Of a stretch of 64,000 nucleotides of DNA, positions 15,974 to 25,358 are shown piece after piece. The position numbers were made by a program, and so were the translations under genes. This stretch comes from Alteromonas sp. KUL49. Lineage in GTDB: Bacteria; Pseudomonadota; Gammaproteobacteria; Enterobacterales; Alteromonadaceae. The stretch covers positions 357,344-421,343 of the forward strand of contig NZ_BJKL01000004.1 of assembly GCF_006538345.1 (NCBI RefSeq), read 5' to 3'. The first letter of the stretch is position 1. Every line of letters starts with the position of its first letter. A model generated the notes under the pieces. It worked only from the letters and a program-made list of their open reading frames with translations, was not told the origin of the DNA and did no database searches.

Positions 15974-18616
15974 TTAAAGGTCGGCAGCTAATCGCATACC
16001 AATTTCTGAATAAGAGTCACTAGTGCTCATCCAGAAGCGGTAGGTAACCCGTGAATTACGCGGGTTATTGCTCCAGTTGCCGCCTCGAATGATAGAACTT
16101 GAGCAGTTACCCGATATCCATGCACTACCGTCAGTAGGGGCATCCACATAACTTTCATTCAAGCAATCGTAAGTCCATTCACCTACATTACCGTGCATAT
16201 CGTAAAGACCAAAAGCGTTAGCTTGGAAGCTCTTCACTGGCGCAGTGCCCAAACCATAGCCGTCACTACACTCGAAAGGTGTTGACCAGCTGCGTGTTGC
16301 GTCTTCCTCAAAATCCGTCAAATCGGCTACGTTATCGTATCGGCACATACCACCCGCTAGCTCGCCGTATGCATATGGAGTACTACTGCCTGCTCTGGCC
16401 GCATACTCCCACTCAGCTTCAGAGGGCAGTCTAAAGGTGATTGAACTATCCTCGTTTATCCACGTTAAATACGCTTGTGCATCATCTTCGCTGATACAAG
16501 TCGCTGGATGATCGTCAGTTTGACTGAACCCAGGGCTACCCCAGTATCGACCTTCCACATAATCAAAACCGCTGTAATCCGGTAGCATGACGTAACACCC
16601 CTGACTACCATCTTGCTGTGCAGACGTTACGTAACCCGTTGCTTCAATAAAGCCTCTAAACTCTCTACGGGTCACCTCTCGCTCCATCATTCTAAATGAC
16701 GTCACGTTGACTAAATGCTGAGGCTTTTCATCGTCGTAGCAGGTATCGTCTCCATCGCTACACCCCATGTAGAACTGCCCAGCTGGAATAGTAACTAAGC
16801 TGGAAAATAATGAATCCGTTGGACGAGAAACTCTTCTTTCTAATGAAAAATTGAACACTTCACTACCGGGCGCTAAAGTGACCCATCGTGTTTGAGGTAC
16901 ATAGCCAGGTGCGCTAACTTCAATCTGATATTCACCTTCTGTCAGCGCCATACCACGAGAGTATGTTTCAACAATGTTCATCACTCTAACACGTGCATCA
17001 CTTGGGTCAGCATTAACGGTTAATGAGAGTAATTCAACCACTGGCGCTTCCCAGTTAAACGTCACCACACGGTCTTGGTTCAACTCAATGTTTTTGTAGA
17101 TAGTCCCTAAACCGGGAAAATCTATCACAATGTCATGACCGCCCTCGGGTAATGACAGTACACTGCCAAATCCAATGAGGCCATTGTATCCATTAACTTT
17201 GATACTCGCCGACTCGGGCAACACATTAACGGTTAGGTTGTAATGAGGCACGGTGGGTTCAACGGGCAGTGTTTTTTGATAATAAATAGCACCACCTAGC
17301 ATGCCTGAAGCCAACAGCAACACAAAGAAGGCTTTTAGCATAACATTTGATGATGCAGGCTCACTGGTATCCGACGATGGTGCCGATGAGGTTGAAGCTG
17401 AATTCGAGGCAGATGAAGACGCACTAGATTGAGAGCGCTTTTTCTCGCCAGACAAATCCTTCACCGTAACGGGCTTCTTAACAGTTCTTTTGGGTGGAAT
17501 TGGAGGCGTATAGTCCTCTAGATTAACCATCCAGCCTCTGCTCATAGCAAAAGTAACAATGTACTGATGCGCATCACGAGCCATAAGCCCTCTAGACAAC
17601 GCGGTTTTCACTAGGGCCTGCATTTCTAGTTGGCCAATTTTTCCATCTGAAACGCAGTCTTCAATAAAGGTGTCTAGCTCACTTAATTCAGGGATAGTCG
17701 GCTGTGGTTCAGCTGATTCAGATACTTGCCAGGTTGACTGCCAATCAGAGACGGTACGAGGGCGCTCATCAGGGCGAACTTTCATACCCGCATCTATTGC
17801 GCGAATGAGTGCTTGGTTGAATTGTTGTGTATCTATATCTTTCAGTTGCTTGGTCTGAGAGTCGTCAAGTAAACGGTCGGTTGCCGTGTGGGGGCGAATA
17901 CCTGATACACATTCATACATTACCGCAGCAAATGCATAGATATCGGTCCACGGCCCCATGTGCTTACTCGCTCTTCCGTATTGCTCAACCGGCGCGTATC
18001 CGTCTTTAACAATGGCGGAAACTGCTTTGCTTTTGAGGCCAACGACTTGGCGAGCCGCGCCAAAATCAATCAGTACAGGAGTACCGTCTTTGCGAAAAAG
18101 AATATTATCTGGTGAGATATCCCGATGAATTAAAATAGAGGATGGATCGTCTGAACTGAACGTTTGGGAATGCACGTAAGACAAACCGTCAGCGATATCA
18201 TCAGCGAGTTTTTGCAGCAATGCTGGAGTAATGGCGTTGTTTTCAATCTTATCGAGCAGGCTCCCCCCCTCAATAAGCTCCATAACAATATAAGCAGTAC
18301 CCAAGGCTTCAAAATAGCGAAATACTTCAACAATATTGGGATGCTTCATCTTGCCAAGAATTTTCGCCTCTTCAATGAAGGTTTGTTTACCCCACGAAAA
18401 GTCTTTTTCCAGCGATGCGGTTTTAACAATAATGTTGCTGCTTTCGTCTCGAACCGCCCATTCACCAGGTAAATATTCTTTGATGGCGACTTGTTTATCT
18501 AAAAACGTATCAGTTGCCAGGTAGGTAATTCCAAATCCGCCAACACCGAGAATTTTGTCGAGTCGGTACTCACCAAGAGTACTCCCCATCGCCAATGCTT
18601 GATGATTAAATTCCAT
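15974..18616 (-). CDS. Membrane Ser/Thr protein kinase with PEGA repeats and C-terminal FGE-fold domain
   Basis: The 880 residues are arranged as a cytoplasmic Hanks-type kinase (about 18-300), a Ser-rich linker (395-420), one TM helix (426-446), two PEGA-like domains (about 458-595) and a periplasmic FGE-sulfatase/SUMF1-fold domain (607-880). Kinase motifs are GVGGFGITY, Lys46 in VAIKEYLP, HRDISPDN (Asp166, Asn171; the usual Lys after HRDI is Ser) and DFGAAR (Asp184). The FGE domain shows PAGQFYMGC, RLPSEAEWEYAARAG, DMHGNVGEWTYDC and a GMRLA end, but the paired active-site cysteines of true formylglycine enzymes are not visible near NSRVTYRFWMS. It is probably a periplasmic ligand-sensing domain steering kinase activity toward Thr residues read by the neighbouring FHA proteins (inference). 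It is the last gene of the operon, 13 bases after the PP2C gene. Confidence 0.88.
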   Translation of the reverse strand: MEFNHQALAMGSTLGEYRLDKILGVGGFGITYLATDTFLDKQVAIKEYLPGEWAVRDESSNIIVKTASLEKDFSWGKQTFIEEAKILGKMKHPNIVEVFRYFEALGTAYIVMELIEGGSLLDKIENNAITPALLQKLADDIADGLSYVHSQTFSSDDPSSILIHRDISPDNILFRKDGTPVLIDFGAARQVVGLKSKAVSAIVKDGYAPVEQYGRASKHMGPWTDIYAFAAVMYECVSGIRPHTATDRLLDDSQTKQLKDIDTQQFNQALIRAIDAGMKVRPDERPRTVSDWQSTWQVSESAEPQPTIPELSELDTFIEDCVSDGKIGQLEMQALVKTALSRGLMARDAHQYIVTFAMSRGWMVNLEDYTPPIPPKRTVKKPVTVKDLSGEKKRSQSSASSSASNSASTSSAPSSDTSEPASSNVMLKAFFVLLLASGMLGGAIYYQKTLPVEPTVPHYNLTVNVLPESASIKVNGYNGLIGFGSVLSLPEGGHDIVIDFPGLGTIYKNIELNQDRVVTFNWEAPVVELLSLTVNADPSDARVRVMNIVETYSRGMALTEGEYQIEVSAPGYVPQTRWVTLAPGSEVFNFSLERRVSRPTDSLFSSLVTIPAGQFYMGCSDGDDTCYDDEKPQHLVNVTSFRMMEREVTRREFRGFIEATGYVTSAQQDGSQGCYVMLPDYSGFDYVEGRYWGSPGFSQTDDHPATCISEDDAQAYLTWINEDSSITFRLPSEAEWEYAARAGSSTPYAYGELAGGMCRYDNVADLTDFEEDATRSWSTPFECSDGYGLGTAPVKSFQANAFGLYDMHGNVGEWTYDCLNESYVDAPTDGSAWISGNCSSSIIRGGNWSNNPRNSRVTYRFWMSTSDSYSEIGMRLAADL

Positions 18617-18629
18617 ATTCCAGCCTTAT

Positions 18630-19964
18630 TTACTCAGTTCCATCATCGATTGATTGCGCCTGAGCGCAGCTTTGCTCGTCTTCCAACAGCACATCACAAA
18701 CAACTTCTTGGTTATCGTTCTCTTGATCATTATCAGATGGCTGTTCACCGTTGATTTCTAATATATCGCTTTCACCTTTACCTTCAACGGGCGCTTGTTC
18801 AACATCAATAACCACGGGGTCTTTAACGTCGCTAACAATGTCGTTGTCTGGTACTGGTTTTTCTTCTGGCTTTACAGGTGAATCGCTTTCTTGATTTAAC
18901 GTATCCTCATCAAAATCGATAGGTTCATTATCAATTTCGTGTTGTTCTTCTTCAACGATCACTTCGATATCTGCCGGCACATTTTTTGTCGTCTCTTTAG
19001 ACTCGCTTGTCACTGGAGGTGGCGTACTCTGAGGAGCTGTGTTTTCGTCGGAAGAGAAAAGCAACATGGTACCAAAAACAACGACCATCAAAGAGAGTAG
19101 CACTACTGCTATTGTCAGCAGTTGGTGATTGGTAGATTTAACGCCCTGTGATTGTTGAGTATCTGTTGAAGTATTGGTGATAGGCGGTACGGATGAGCCT
19201 TTATCAGCTTCAGGGGTTTTTATTACAATCAACGTAGCGTTATCTTGATGTGATAACTGCTTGCCGTCAATGTGGTGAAGAATGGCAGACACCAGATGCT
19301 CGGCAGATCTTTGCTGTTCAACATGAGTTTGTATTTCAAGACTGGATAAACTTTCAACACCGTCTGAAGCCACGATTATGCAGTCACCCTGTATCAGTTG
19401 GACAGGTTCAGCGCTGACATCCACTAACTTAATTTCTTTACCGTGTACTACAGAACGAAGTGCATTTCGCTTGGGGCTATTTTTTGCTTCGCTGGCAGTC
19501 ATATCACCCAGCTCTACCATTTTATCGAGCACAGGCCCCATTGAATGGTCATCATTTAATTGCTCAAGCTGCCCGTTGCGCACGCGCCATAAAGGAGAAT
19601 CTCCCACACTAATCCACCAAAGTGCTCCGTTGGTCTCTATGTACACGCCAACCAGTGTGGTTCCCATATCTTCGAAGCTTGGATTATCGGCGACAAACTC
19701 CGCTATTCCCTGATTAGCAGCGTGAAGTGCTTCAGTAAGGCGCTCTGCTATTTCACCCTCACTACTTCTGAAGCAATCACAAAAGCCTCTCACTGCCAGT
19801 TCACTGGCTTGAGCTCCCCCCTCATGGCCGCCCATTCCATCGGCGAGTACGTACAACGCCCCCTCATCATGATGGGATACTTTTTCGACAATACTATAGC
19901 TATCTTCCTGATAGTCTCTTGCACCTTGTATTTGTCCACCGCTGGCGGTCATATTGCTAAGCAT
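18630..19964 (-). CDS. Membrane-anchored PP2C-type Ser/Thr phosphatase
   Basis: Residues 10-250 form a cytoplasmic PP2C (PPM) domain: RDYQED, VLADGMGGHEGG, GTTLVGVYI, SVGDSPLWRV, VASDGVESL and SHQDNATLIVI give the metal-binding Asp/Gly set. A TM helix follows (282-303), then a roughly 140-residue very acidic, Pro-containing periplasmic tail with two late Cys residues (VVCDVLLEDEQSCAQ). The phosphatase would reverse the phosphorylation made by the kinase encoded 13 bases downstream, as PppA does for PpkA. The anchored topology with a charged periplasmic tail is unusual for this family and suggests envelope sensing or localisation. AGGA lies just before ATG. Confidence 0.88.
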   Translation of the reverse strand: MLSNMTASGGQIQGARDYQEDSYSIVEKVSHHDEGALYVLADGMGGHEGGAQASELAVRGFCDCFRSSEGEIAERLTEALHAANQGIAEFVADNPSFEDMGTTLVGVYIETNGALWWISVGDSPLWRVRNGQLEQLNDDHSMGPVLDKMVELGDMTASEAKNSPKRNALRSVVHGKEIKLVDVSAEPVQLIQGDCIIVASDGVESLSSLEIQTHVEQQRSAEHLVSAILHHIDGKQLSHQDNATLIVIKTPEADKGSSVPPITNTSTDTQQSQGVKSTNHQLLTIAVVLLSLMVVVFGTMLLFSSDENTAPQSTPPPVTSESKETTKNVPADIEVIVEEEQHEIDNEPIDFDEDTLNQESDSPVKPEEKPVPDNDIVSDVKDPVVIDVEQAPVEGKGESDILEINGEQPSDNDQENDNQEVVCDVLLEDEQSCAQAQSIDDGTE

Positions 19965-19980
19965 GAATCCTATTGCCCTT

Positions 19981-21762
19981 CTATACCTTTGATACCGTTA
20001 TCTTAGTTTTGCCAAGTGTTATCACTACCGGACGGTCTATTGAAATTCTTGCTTTCTCATTTGCACCTAACTCATGCATACCATTAATAGTTAATCCATT
20101 GTCACTCAAACAGGTGATCTTCACTTCTTGTTGCGCCTCAAAATAGTCAATTCTAGCGTGGCGACGGCTGATGTATGGGTCGTCCGCTAAACGATTGGAT
20201 AAGTCTTGATCAATGTCTGCTAGGGCTGTTCTACCCACCTCGACGCAGCTATTTTGTAGCTCTACCATTTTAGCGTAGCCATTTATGTCCAACCTAAGCT
20301 GCTCGGTAGCAATTTTGTGGGTTTTCACAATATTGGGCTTTGGATCAGGTACATGGGGTGTTTTCTCTACCTTGCGATTATCTTGCAGAACAGTATCTAA
20401 CCCCGCACCAAACGGAACATCAGCCTCTCTCATCTGAGCTTGCACTTCTTTGTTTCGTTTGCCAGACAACAAGATTACTGTCACGGATAGCAACACAACG
20501 ACACCACCCAACATCATGAGCACCATAGGTCCATTTAGCGACAACGCAGATGGTGTTGTTTGGGGTCTATTTGGTTCACTGGTGTCAGTAGGTATGGGAG
20601 TCGAAGTTGGCACACTCACATCAGGTGTAGGTACAGAGGGTTCTTGTTCCAAAGGAGGCGCGGGTAAACTCACATCGGGCACGGTTGGCTCTGTTGGTAC
20701 TGCTGGTGGCATTATTGCAGTCACAGACACGCCTACCGCATTAAACGCAGCAACCGTTCCAAGATGTTCAAGGCTTTGTGCTCCATACATGTTACTAGCT
20801 GCATAAGCCAACGCACTGGCAAAATCTTCATTGTCATTGAAGGGGAGCTTATTCTTAATGACGTACATTAAAATGCTAAAAGAGGTTTTAAACCCCATTG
20901 GTTCAAGTGAATCACCACCTTTTACTGGGTGTTGACCACCGTTAACCATAAGTGCGTACGCTAACGAGGTGATCCCACCCACATCATAATGGTCAGCTTC
21001 TGCATTCTGACTGCGAATGAAGAGCATGTAGGCCTCAAGATCTTCAGTATGGCTAATCCCACCATGGCGCGTTGGATTTGAGATGTCACGCAAAAAGTCG
21101 ACATCAACATCATAACCAGCCATGCGCATATTTGTCATGAAGTGCTTACCCGATTCAAAACTATCGGCTCTGACTACAGTATTTTCAAAGGATTTACCCG
21201 ACTCGAACCAAGCACGAACTGTAACGCCCACCATATCTGCAACCGAGTCGTTTAACGCTCGCCCAGCTAAGTGTCCATCGCCACCTGAACCCGCACGGTA
21301 AATTCCATGCCCAAACTCGTGTCCAACCACGTCTAAGTCATGACCGATCCCCGTTGGCGCATCGCTAAATCCAGCAAGGATAGAGATTTCCGCAGCGCTA
21401 ACTTCGTTTTGCCAAAAATACGCATTATACGAATCGCAATCATCACTACGTGTGCCTGCATAGTTAGCGAAAAGCAGAATGTCCGTATCTTGATTATCGA
21501 TAGAGCGCCATTGAAACTCCTGTAAGAAGAAATCGTAGGCCACCTGAACATTAAACTTTGCCATTTGGGCTTTTTCACCAAGTTCTCGGTACTCAGGAAA
21601 CGCAGTTTGCGCCCAGCTGTCGGCTTCATGTCGAGGAATAAAATTATCAAATTCCGTAGTTAAACACTGCCCCTTAAAATCAAAGGCATAAATCTCTGCG
21701 TTAACCGTTCCGCTCAACCCAATGAACAAGGCAGCTATTACAAGGCGCTTTATCGTTTTCAT
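19981..21762 (-). CDS. M4-type metallopeptidase-like ectodomain, TM helix and cytoplasmic FHA domain
   Basis: It has a signal peptide (1-22), a thermolysin-like domain (about 45-345), a Pro-rich stalk (353-405), a TM helix (411-433) and a C-terminal FHA domain (about 500-590, with EVGRTALADI, ISRRHARI and a late NG). The zinc motif VVGHEFGHGIYR is intact (His148, Glu149, His152). Exactly 20 residues after His152, where thermolysin has ligand Glu166, stands Asp172 (ALNDSVADM); Asp176 matches Asp170. An ungapped match places Tyr259, preceded by His258, at the catalytic His231. Activity is therefore uncertain; it may be a slow protease or a binding receptor. The domain lacks its own propeptide: that is encoded by the preceding gene, which it overlaps by one base (TAATG). 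Confidence 0.82.
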   Translation of the reverse strand: MKTIKRLVIAALFIGLSGTVNAEIYAFDFKGQCLTTEFDNFIPRHEADSWAQTAFPEYRELGEKAQMAKFNVQVAYDFFLQEFQWRSIDNQDTDILLFANYAGTRSDDCDSYNAYFWQNEVSAAEISILAGFSDAPTGIGHDLDVVGHEFGHGIYRAGSGGDGHLAGRALNDSVADMVGVTVRAWFESGKSFENTVVRADSFESGKHFMTNMRMAGYDVDVDFLRDISNPTRHGGISHTEDLEAYMLFIRSQNAEADHYDVGGITSLAYALMVNGGQHPVKGGDSLEPMGFKTSFSILMYVIKNKLPFNDNEDFASALAYAASNMYGAQSLEHLGTVAAFNAVGVSVTAIMPPAVPTEPTVPDVSLPAPPLEQEPSVPTPDVSVPTSTPIPTDTSEPNRPQTTPSALSLNGPMVLMMLGGVVVLLSVTVILLSGKRNKEVQAQMREADVPFGAGLDTVLQDNRKVEKTPHVPDPKPNIVKTHKIATEQLRLDINGYAKMVELQNSCVEVGRTALADIDQDLSNRLADDPYISRRHARIDYFEAQQEVKITCLSDNGLTINGMHELGANEKARISIDRPVVITLGKTKITVSKV

Positions 21763-22505
21763 TATTGATGAACCAAATCTAACTTAAGAATCATTTCACC
21801 CGCATGCGCATTGACCACATGGCGATAATCTTCGGTTTGCGGGTCGGTTAATCTACCATTGATGATCCATGCAAGAATGACTCGATTTTCTGTGGGGTAA
21901 ACTACCAAGGCTGTTGGGTCTTGTGTAACCACAACTTGACGACTATCGGGAACCCCCTGACTTCTATAAGCGGCAATTAAGGCCTGTTCGGCATCTAGAG
22001 TAGGAACCACATCTAACTCAATGGAGGTCAACCAAGTTCCAATCACTTCTGACGCTTGGTTATTTTGGGTGTTCAACACCATCTCGGTACCGTAAACAGG
22101 TATGCCTTTGTAATACTGCTGGGTGTGATAAAAAGTATGACCATAACCATCATCAGAGTGACTCAGAATAGGAAGTGTGTCGTCTTCCCCTAAACCCATA
22201 TCACTTTTTGATTCTGCGAGTACTTGTTCGGCGCTAGCATCGTCTACAACAGAAATGTCGGAAGACACGGGTAACGAGCCAACCGGCGATAGTTCTAAAT
22301 CCCCTGCGGGCTCGGTGGATACTTTTGATGAGTCAGAAGCAGGGCTTTGCTGGCCACCGGCCTTTTCCTGAGCTTCCATGCTCACATCGCCACCAGCAAC
22401 AGTTGCACCACCTGACATTTGCCATGTGATACCACCAACCATCATAGCGATCCCTATAACCAATAGCGCAACAAGTAACACTTTATTCGACACTGGATAC
22501 CTCAC
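21762..22505 (-). CDS. Membrane-anchored FTP/PepSY propeptide-like protein, stand-alone
   Basis: A short N-terminus is followed by one TM helix (about 8-29), a Ser/Gly-rich linker, and a region resembling the fungalysin/thermolysin propeptide (HTFYHTQQYYKGIPVYGTEM, about 125-150) plus a PepSY-like end (RVILAWIINGRL to AGEMILKLDLV). In ordinary M4 peptidases this is the N-terminal chaperone/inhibitor part of the same polypeptide. Here it is a separate membrane protein translationally coupled to the peptidase-like gene (TAATG overlap), so it probably binds the ectodomain in trans in the periplasm. The start is GTG at 22505 with AAAAGGAC upstream. Confidence 0.75.
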   Translation of the reverse strand: MRYPVSNKVLLVALLVIGIAMMVGGITWQMSGGATVAGGDVSMEAQEKAGGQQSPASDSSKVSTEPAGDLELSPVGSLPVSSDISVVDDASAEQVLAESKSDMGLGEDDTLPILSHSDDGYGHTFYHTQQYYKGIPVYGTEMVLNTQNNQASEVIGTWLTSIELDVVPTLDAEQALIAAYRSQGVPDSRQVVVTQDPTALVVYPTENRVILAWIINGRLTDPQTEDYRHVVNAHAGEMILKLDLVHQ

Positions 22506-22539
22506 TTTATCGTCCTTTTAACTACAAGCCTTTGCTTAT

Positions 22540-23397
22540 TTAGTTAGGCTGCCTCGCACCTACCAAAATCACACTGGTGTTATCTTGGTGCGTAAGCTCA
22601 AGCCGCTCGACACGAGTCAGTATACTTTTCTGCATAGCGCACAAAGCATCTTCAACTGTGTCACCACAGTTACTATTCCTGAACCTTAATGTCGCACTAC
22701 TCATCACATCCAAGAGACGCTCGGAATCAATAACCTCCACCCCATCAGAAGCAATCACAAGAATATCGCCATCGTCCAACACATGTTGTCCTGAGCTTGT
22801 CTGTACGTGTAGTAGAGGCAATGTCCCGTCTAAGGCAGCGAACAGTGCATCACCGTGATTCGCGACAAGACTCGCTTCCTTTTCACCGGGCAGATTGCCT
22901 GTTACCGCAGTCCAATTTTCCCAGATATGCTTTGTATTGAGCATCTTGGTTTCTACGCCTTTATTAAGTAACAAAGGTGAGTCTCCGATACTGACCCAGT
23001 CCATTCGCCCGCTAGCACTGTCTACCACTACGGCAATAAAAGTACACCCCATTCCCGCGTATGACGTGTTAGACGCTACCGCTGCGTGAATTGCCTCGTT
23101 CGCTAGCACCAAGGCTTGCGACAAATCGTTGAGTGATAGTGTTTCACTCCAGTTGGCGATTAAGTGATCGACCACCGTCTGCACAGCAAGTTTGGCCGCA
23201 TAGTCTCCGTGCCCCATGCCTCCCATGCCATCAGCTAATAAATACACAGATATATTATTAGCAAGAGCCATCTCAGACAGATCGAGGCGCTGCCCCGGCA
23301 TCCAAACGTAATCACCGTCTATTATGGCGTATACATCTTCTTGATATTGACGCTCACCCTGAATCTGATCAGCACTCCAATAAATATTCACTGACAT
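22540..23397 (-). CDS. Cytosolic PP2C-type Ser/Thr phosphatase
   Basis: This 285-residue soluble PP2C has RQYQEDVYAI, LLADGMGGMGHGDYAA, GCTFIAVVV, SIGDSPLLL, VIASDGVEVI and HQDNTSVILV, giving a full set of metal-coordinating acidic residues. It is the second phosphatase in the cluster and the closest in size to PppA of type VI secretion. Relative to the other PP2C it has an insert after the RxxxED motif (WMPGQRLDLSEMALANN). ATG at 23397 is preferred over GTG two codons upstream. It lies 27 bases downstream of an FHA gene, in the same operon. Confidence 0.88.
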   Translation of the reverse strand: MSVNIYWSADQIQGERQYQEDVYAIIDGDYVWMPGQRLDLSEMALANNISVYLLADGMGGMGHGDYAAKLAVQTVVDHLIANWSETLSLNDLSQALVLANEAIHAAVASNTSYAGMGCTFIAVVVDSASGRMDWVSIGDSPLLLNKGVETKMLNTKHIWENWTAVTGNLPGEKEASLVANHGDALFAALDGTLPLLHVQTSSGQHVLDDGDILVIASDGVEVIDSERLLDVMSSATLRFRNSNCGDTVEDALCAMQKSILTRVERLELTHQDNTSVILVGARQPN

Positions 23398-23424
23398 AGT
23401 CACCGACTAATCAACAATACAAAG

Positions 23425-24099
23425 CTATTGCGAGTCATGCCAATCGAAGTCTTTTCCACACAGTGCTACAAACTTTAAGGTAGTAGTACCGAGTAATATA
23501 TTATCGCCAGATTGTAAATTAACCTCACCATTGCCGGGCACACGATTGCCTTGGTGATAAACATTGTTTCCACCGCGAGTTAAGAAAAACTCCCGTACTT
23601 GTGGGTCATATATAACGTTAGCATGGCCTTCTCGTGAAATTCCTGTATCACCAAAATCGAGAGCAATGCTGTTTGAAGGCTCTCTACCAATAGATTGATC
23701 ACCATAACTAAAAGAAAACCCCGTTCCCTTTCCCGGACCGTCGATAACCACTAACCAACCAATGACTGGAGCATCCGTATCTTGAGCAGCAACAGCCGCC
23801 TCTGGCTCAACAATTGCTCCGGGACGATATAGGGTAGTTTTGGGCGGATTCGCTTTGCTCTTCCCTCCTTCGCTTTTTGCACTAGCGGCCTGCGAATCTA
23901 CCTTTACACTGGCATTGAAATGCGTGTCTTTTGATATATCAACATTCACCGGCTTATCACCGCGAATTGGCCTATCTTCATCAATTTTCATTGTTGGCTT
24001 GGCAGGTTTCGCCGACTCAGTATCAATTTTGCGAGTGGCATCAACAGTACTGTCACCACGGATAACCCGTGTAGGAGGTAAGTTATTTGAGTTACTCAT
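23425..24099 (-). CDS. FHA-domain protein with Thr-rich N-terminal tail
   Basis: This cytosolic 224-residue protein has its FHA domain in the last 115 residues (IGWLVVIDGPGKGTGFSF, QSIGREPSNSI, ISREGHANVIY, NVYHQGNRV). The first 90 residues look disordered and repeat a short motif Thr-x-[Val/Lys]-Ile-[Arg/Asp] at Thr10, Thr22 and Thr36, with further RPIRGD and TTLYRPG segments. Such Thr sites are typical kinase targets that FHA domains then bind, so it may be the phosphoswitch linking the kinase to other FHA partners (inference). AAGGAA lies 8 bases before the start. Confidence 0.82.
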   Translation of the reverse strand: MSNSNNLPPTRVIRGDSTVDATRKIDTESAKPAKPTMKIDEDRPIRGDKPVNVDISKDTHFNASVKVDSQAASAKSEGGKSKANPPKTTLYRPGAIVEPEAAVAAQDTDAPVIGWLVVIDGPGKGTGFSFSYGDQSIGREPSNSIALDFGDTGISREGHANVIYDPQVREFFLTRGGNNVYHQGNRVPGNGEVNLQSGDNILLGTTTLKFVALCGKDFDWHDSQ

Positions 24100-24126
24100 C
24101 GTCGTGATTCCTTATTAGGTTCTGCC

Positions 24127-24966
24127 CTATTCTTTGCGCTCTTTCAACATTCTTACAATGTTGTCTAAACAAAACGTTGCGACATCATTTACTGTGGTTT
24201 CATCTTTTGCCTGAATAACCTGAATTAGCACCATAACAATTGCTGAAAGCAGCAACGCTAATAGGGTGGTGTAAAAGGCGGTAGCAAGTAGTGGAACCAC
24301 TTCTGCTAATAGATTGGGATCGCTGGATCCCATGGCTCCAGCCTGGCCCAGTGCCACAGCAATACCAATCACAGTTCCGATGAAACCCAAAGTAGGAATA
24401 AGCCAAGCAAGATACTTAACAACGGTATAACGCAACTCCACTTGATGCAGCTTTAGCTCTATGGCTGATGTCAGTGCACTATAGACATCTGCCACACTAT
24501 TGCTGCTATGAAATTGATAGTTAATGGTTTTAAAGAAGTGCCCCATTAGTGTCGATTCTGGTAAGTACTCTTTTTTTGCGCGATAGATTGCCGCTAATAT
24601 CTCGGGCTTCAGCGCCTCATTTTTATTCAGTGCAATCTGAAAATCTCCCTGTTCTGTTTTAACCACAACAACATTTGGATTTTGATAAAGTGAAAAAGAC
24701 ACGGTGTGGGCATTCTGCTCAGAAATATTTAACCAATGAATCATGAGCTCACCCAAGCAAAAAAAGAAGGCGACCCACATCATAACCTGTAAGTTAAAGG
24801 GGTACATTGGATCTTGCGTTGCTATTAAGAAGGCATGCCATGAAAACGCAACACCTTCAGTACCATCACCAGACTCGATGGGTAATCCAAAACTCAGTAA
24901 CACTATCCAGAGGATAGAAAATATAAAGCTTATGATTCTAATCAACACTGCATTAGATAGGGTCAC
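24127..24966 (-). CDS. MotA/TolQ/ExbB-family proton-channel subunit
   Basis: This 279-residue inner-membrane protein has four predicted TM helices (about 8-28, 60-78, 184-208, 226-250) and a large cytoplasmic loop between the second and third. TM3/TM4 carry the family hallmark: AWLIPTLGFIGTVIGIAVAL and LLATAFYTTLLALLLSA. Homologues form pentamers around two copies of a MotB/ExbD/TolR-type protein and use the proton motive force. The long cytoplasmic tail of ZorA is absent. The likely partner is the single-TM protein three genes upstream. The start is GTG with a strong GAGGAG site, 2 bases after the preceding FHA gene. Confidence 0.85.
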   Translation of the reverse strand: MTLSNAVLIRIISFIFSILWIVLLSFGLPIESGDGTEGVAFSWHAFLIATQDPMYPFNLQVMMWVAFFFCLGELMIHWLNISEQNAHTVSFSLYQNPNVVVVKTEQGDFQIALNKNEALKPEILAAIYRAKKEYLPESTLMGHFFKTINYQFHSSNSVADVYSALTSAIELKLHQVELRYTVVKYLAWLIPTLGFIGTVIGIAVALGQAGAMGSSDPNLLAEVVPLLATAFYTTLLALLLSAIVMVLIQVIQAKDETTVNDVATFCLDNIVRMLKERKE

Positions 24967-24968
24967 GG

Positions 24969-25358
24969 TTAGTTCTCCTCAAAGGTGCCATCATCATGGC
25001 GTATATAGCGACTAATTCCCGGCTTTTGTCGCTTTTCGTTTGTTTTGGACGAGGTATCATTGCTGCTATTACCGTGGACAACACCCCCGCCTCCTTGGTT
25101 AAACTGATTGACCAGCGTTAAAATTGGGACCGTGTAGTGCCCCAAAATAATGGTGTCGTCGGCGCGAACTTCATGGGCAACTTGTGGTGCGAGATTAACT
25201 TCGCTTCCGCGTTTTAATTTCGTGCCGTTAGTCGAGCCTAAATCTACTAGTGTAATTCGTCCGGGTTGTACAACTACTTTTAAATGAATCCCAGACACAG
25301 TATCGTTAGCGATAGTGACGTCTGCTTGCGCGCTGCGACCCACTGTAAATTCACGCAT
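24969..25358 (-). CDS. Small FHA-domain protein
   Basis: This 129-residue cytosolic protein is almost entirely one FHA domain: FTVGRSAQADVTI, the phosphopeptide-binding SGIHLKV, VDLGSTNGTKLKRG. A 45-residue polar tail contains a GGGG run. I start it at ATG 25358; a TTG four codons upstream is actually part of the GGAGGTG ribosome site. It overlaps the preceding gene by 8 bases and is followed after 2 bases by the channel subunit. It probably docks onto a phosphorylated partner, perhaps coupling phosphorylation to the channel. Confidence 0.85.
   Translation of the reverse strand: MREFTVGRSAQADVTIANDTVSGIHLKVVVQPGRITLVDLGSTNGTKLKRGSEVNLAPQVAHEVRADDTIILGHYTVPILTLVNQFNQGGGGVVHGNSSNDTSSKTNEKRQKPGISRYIRHDDGTFEEN

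Noticed and set aside
15974..18616. Sulfatase-activating (formylglycine) enzyme activity
   Set aside because: FGE fold is visible but the catalytic Cys pair is not, and no sulfatase gene is near.
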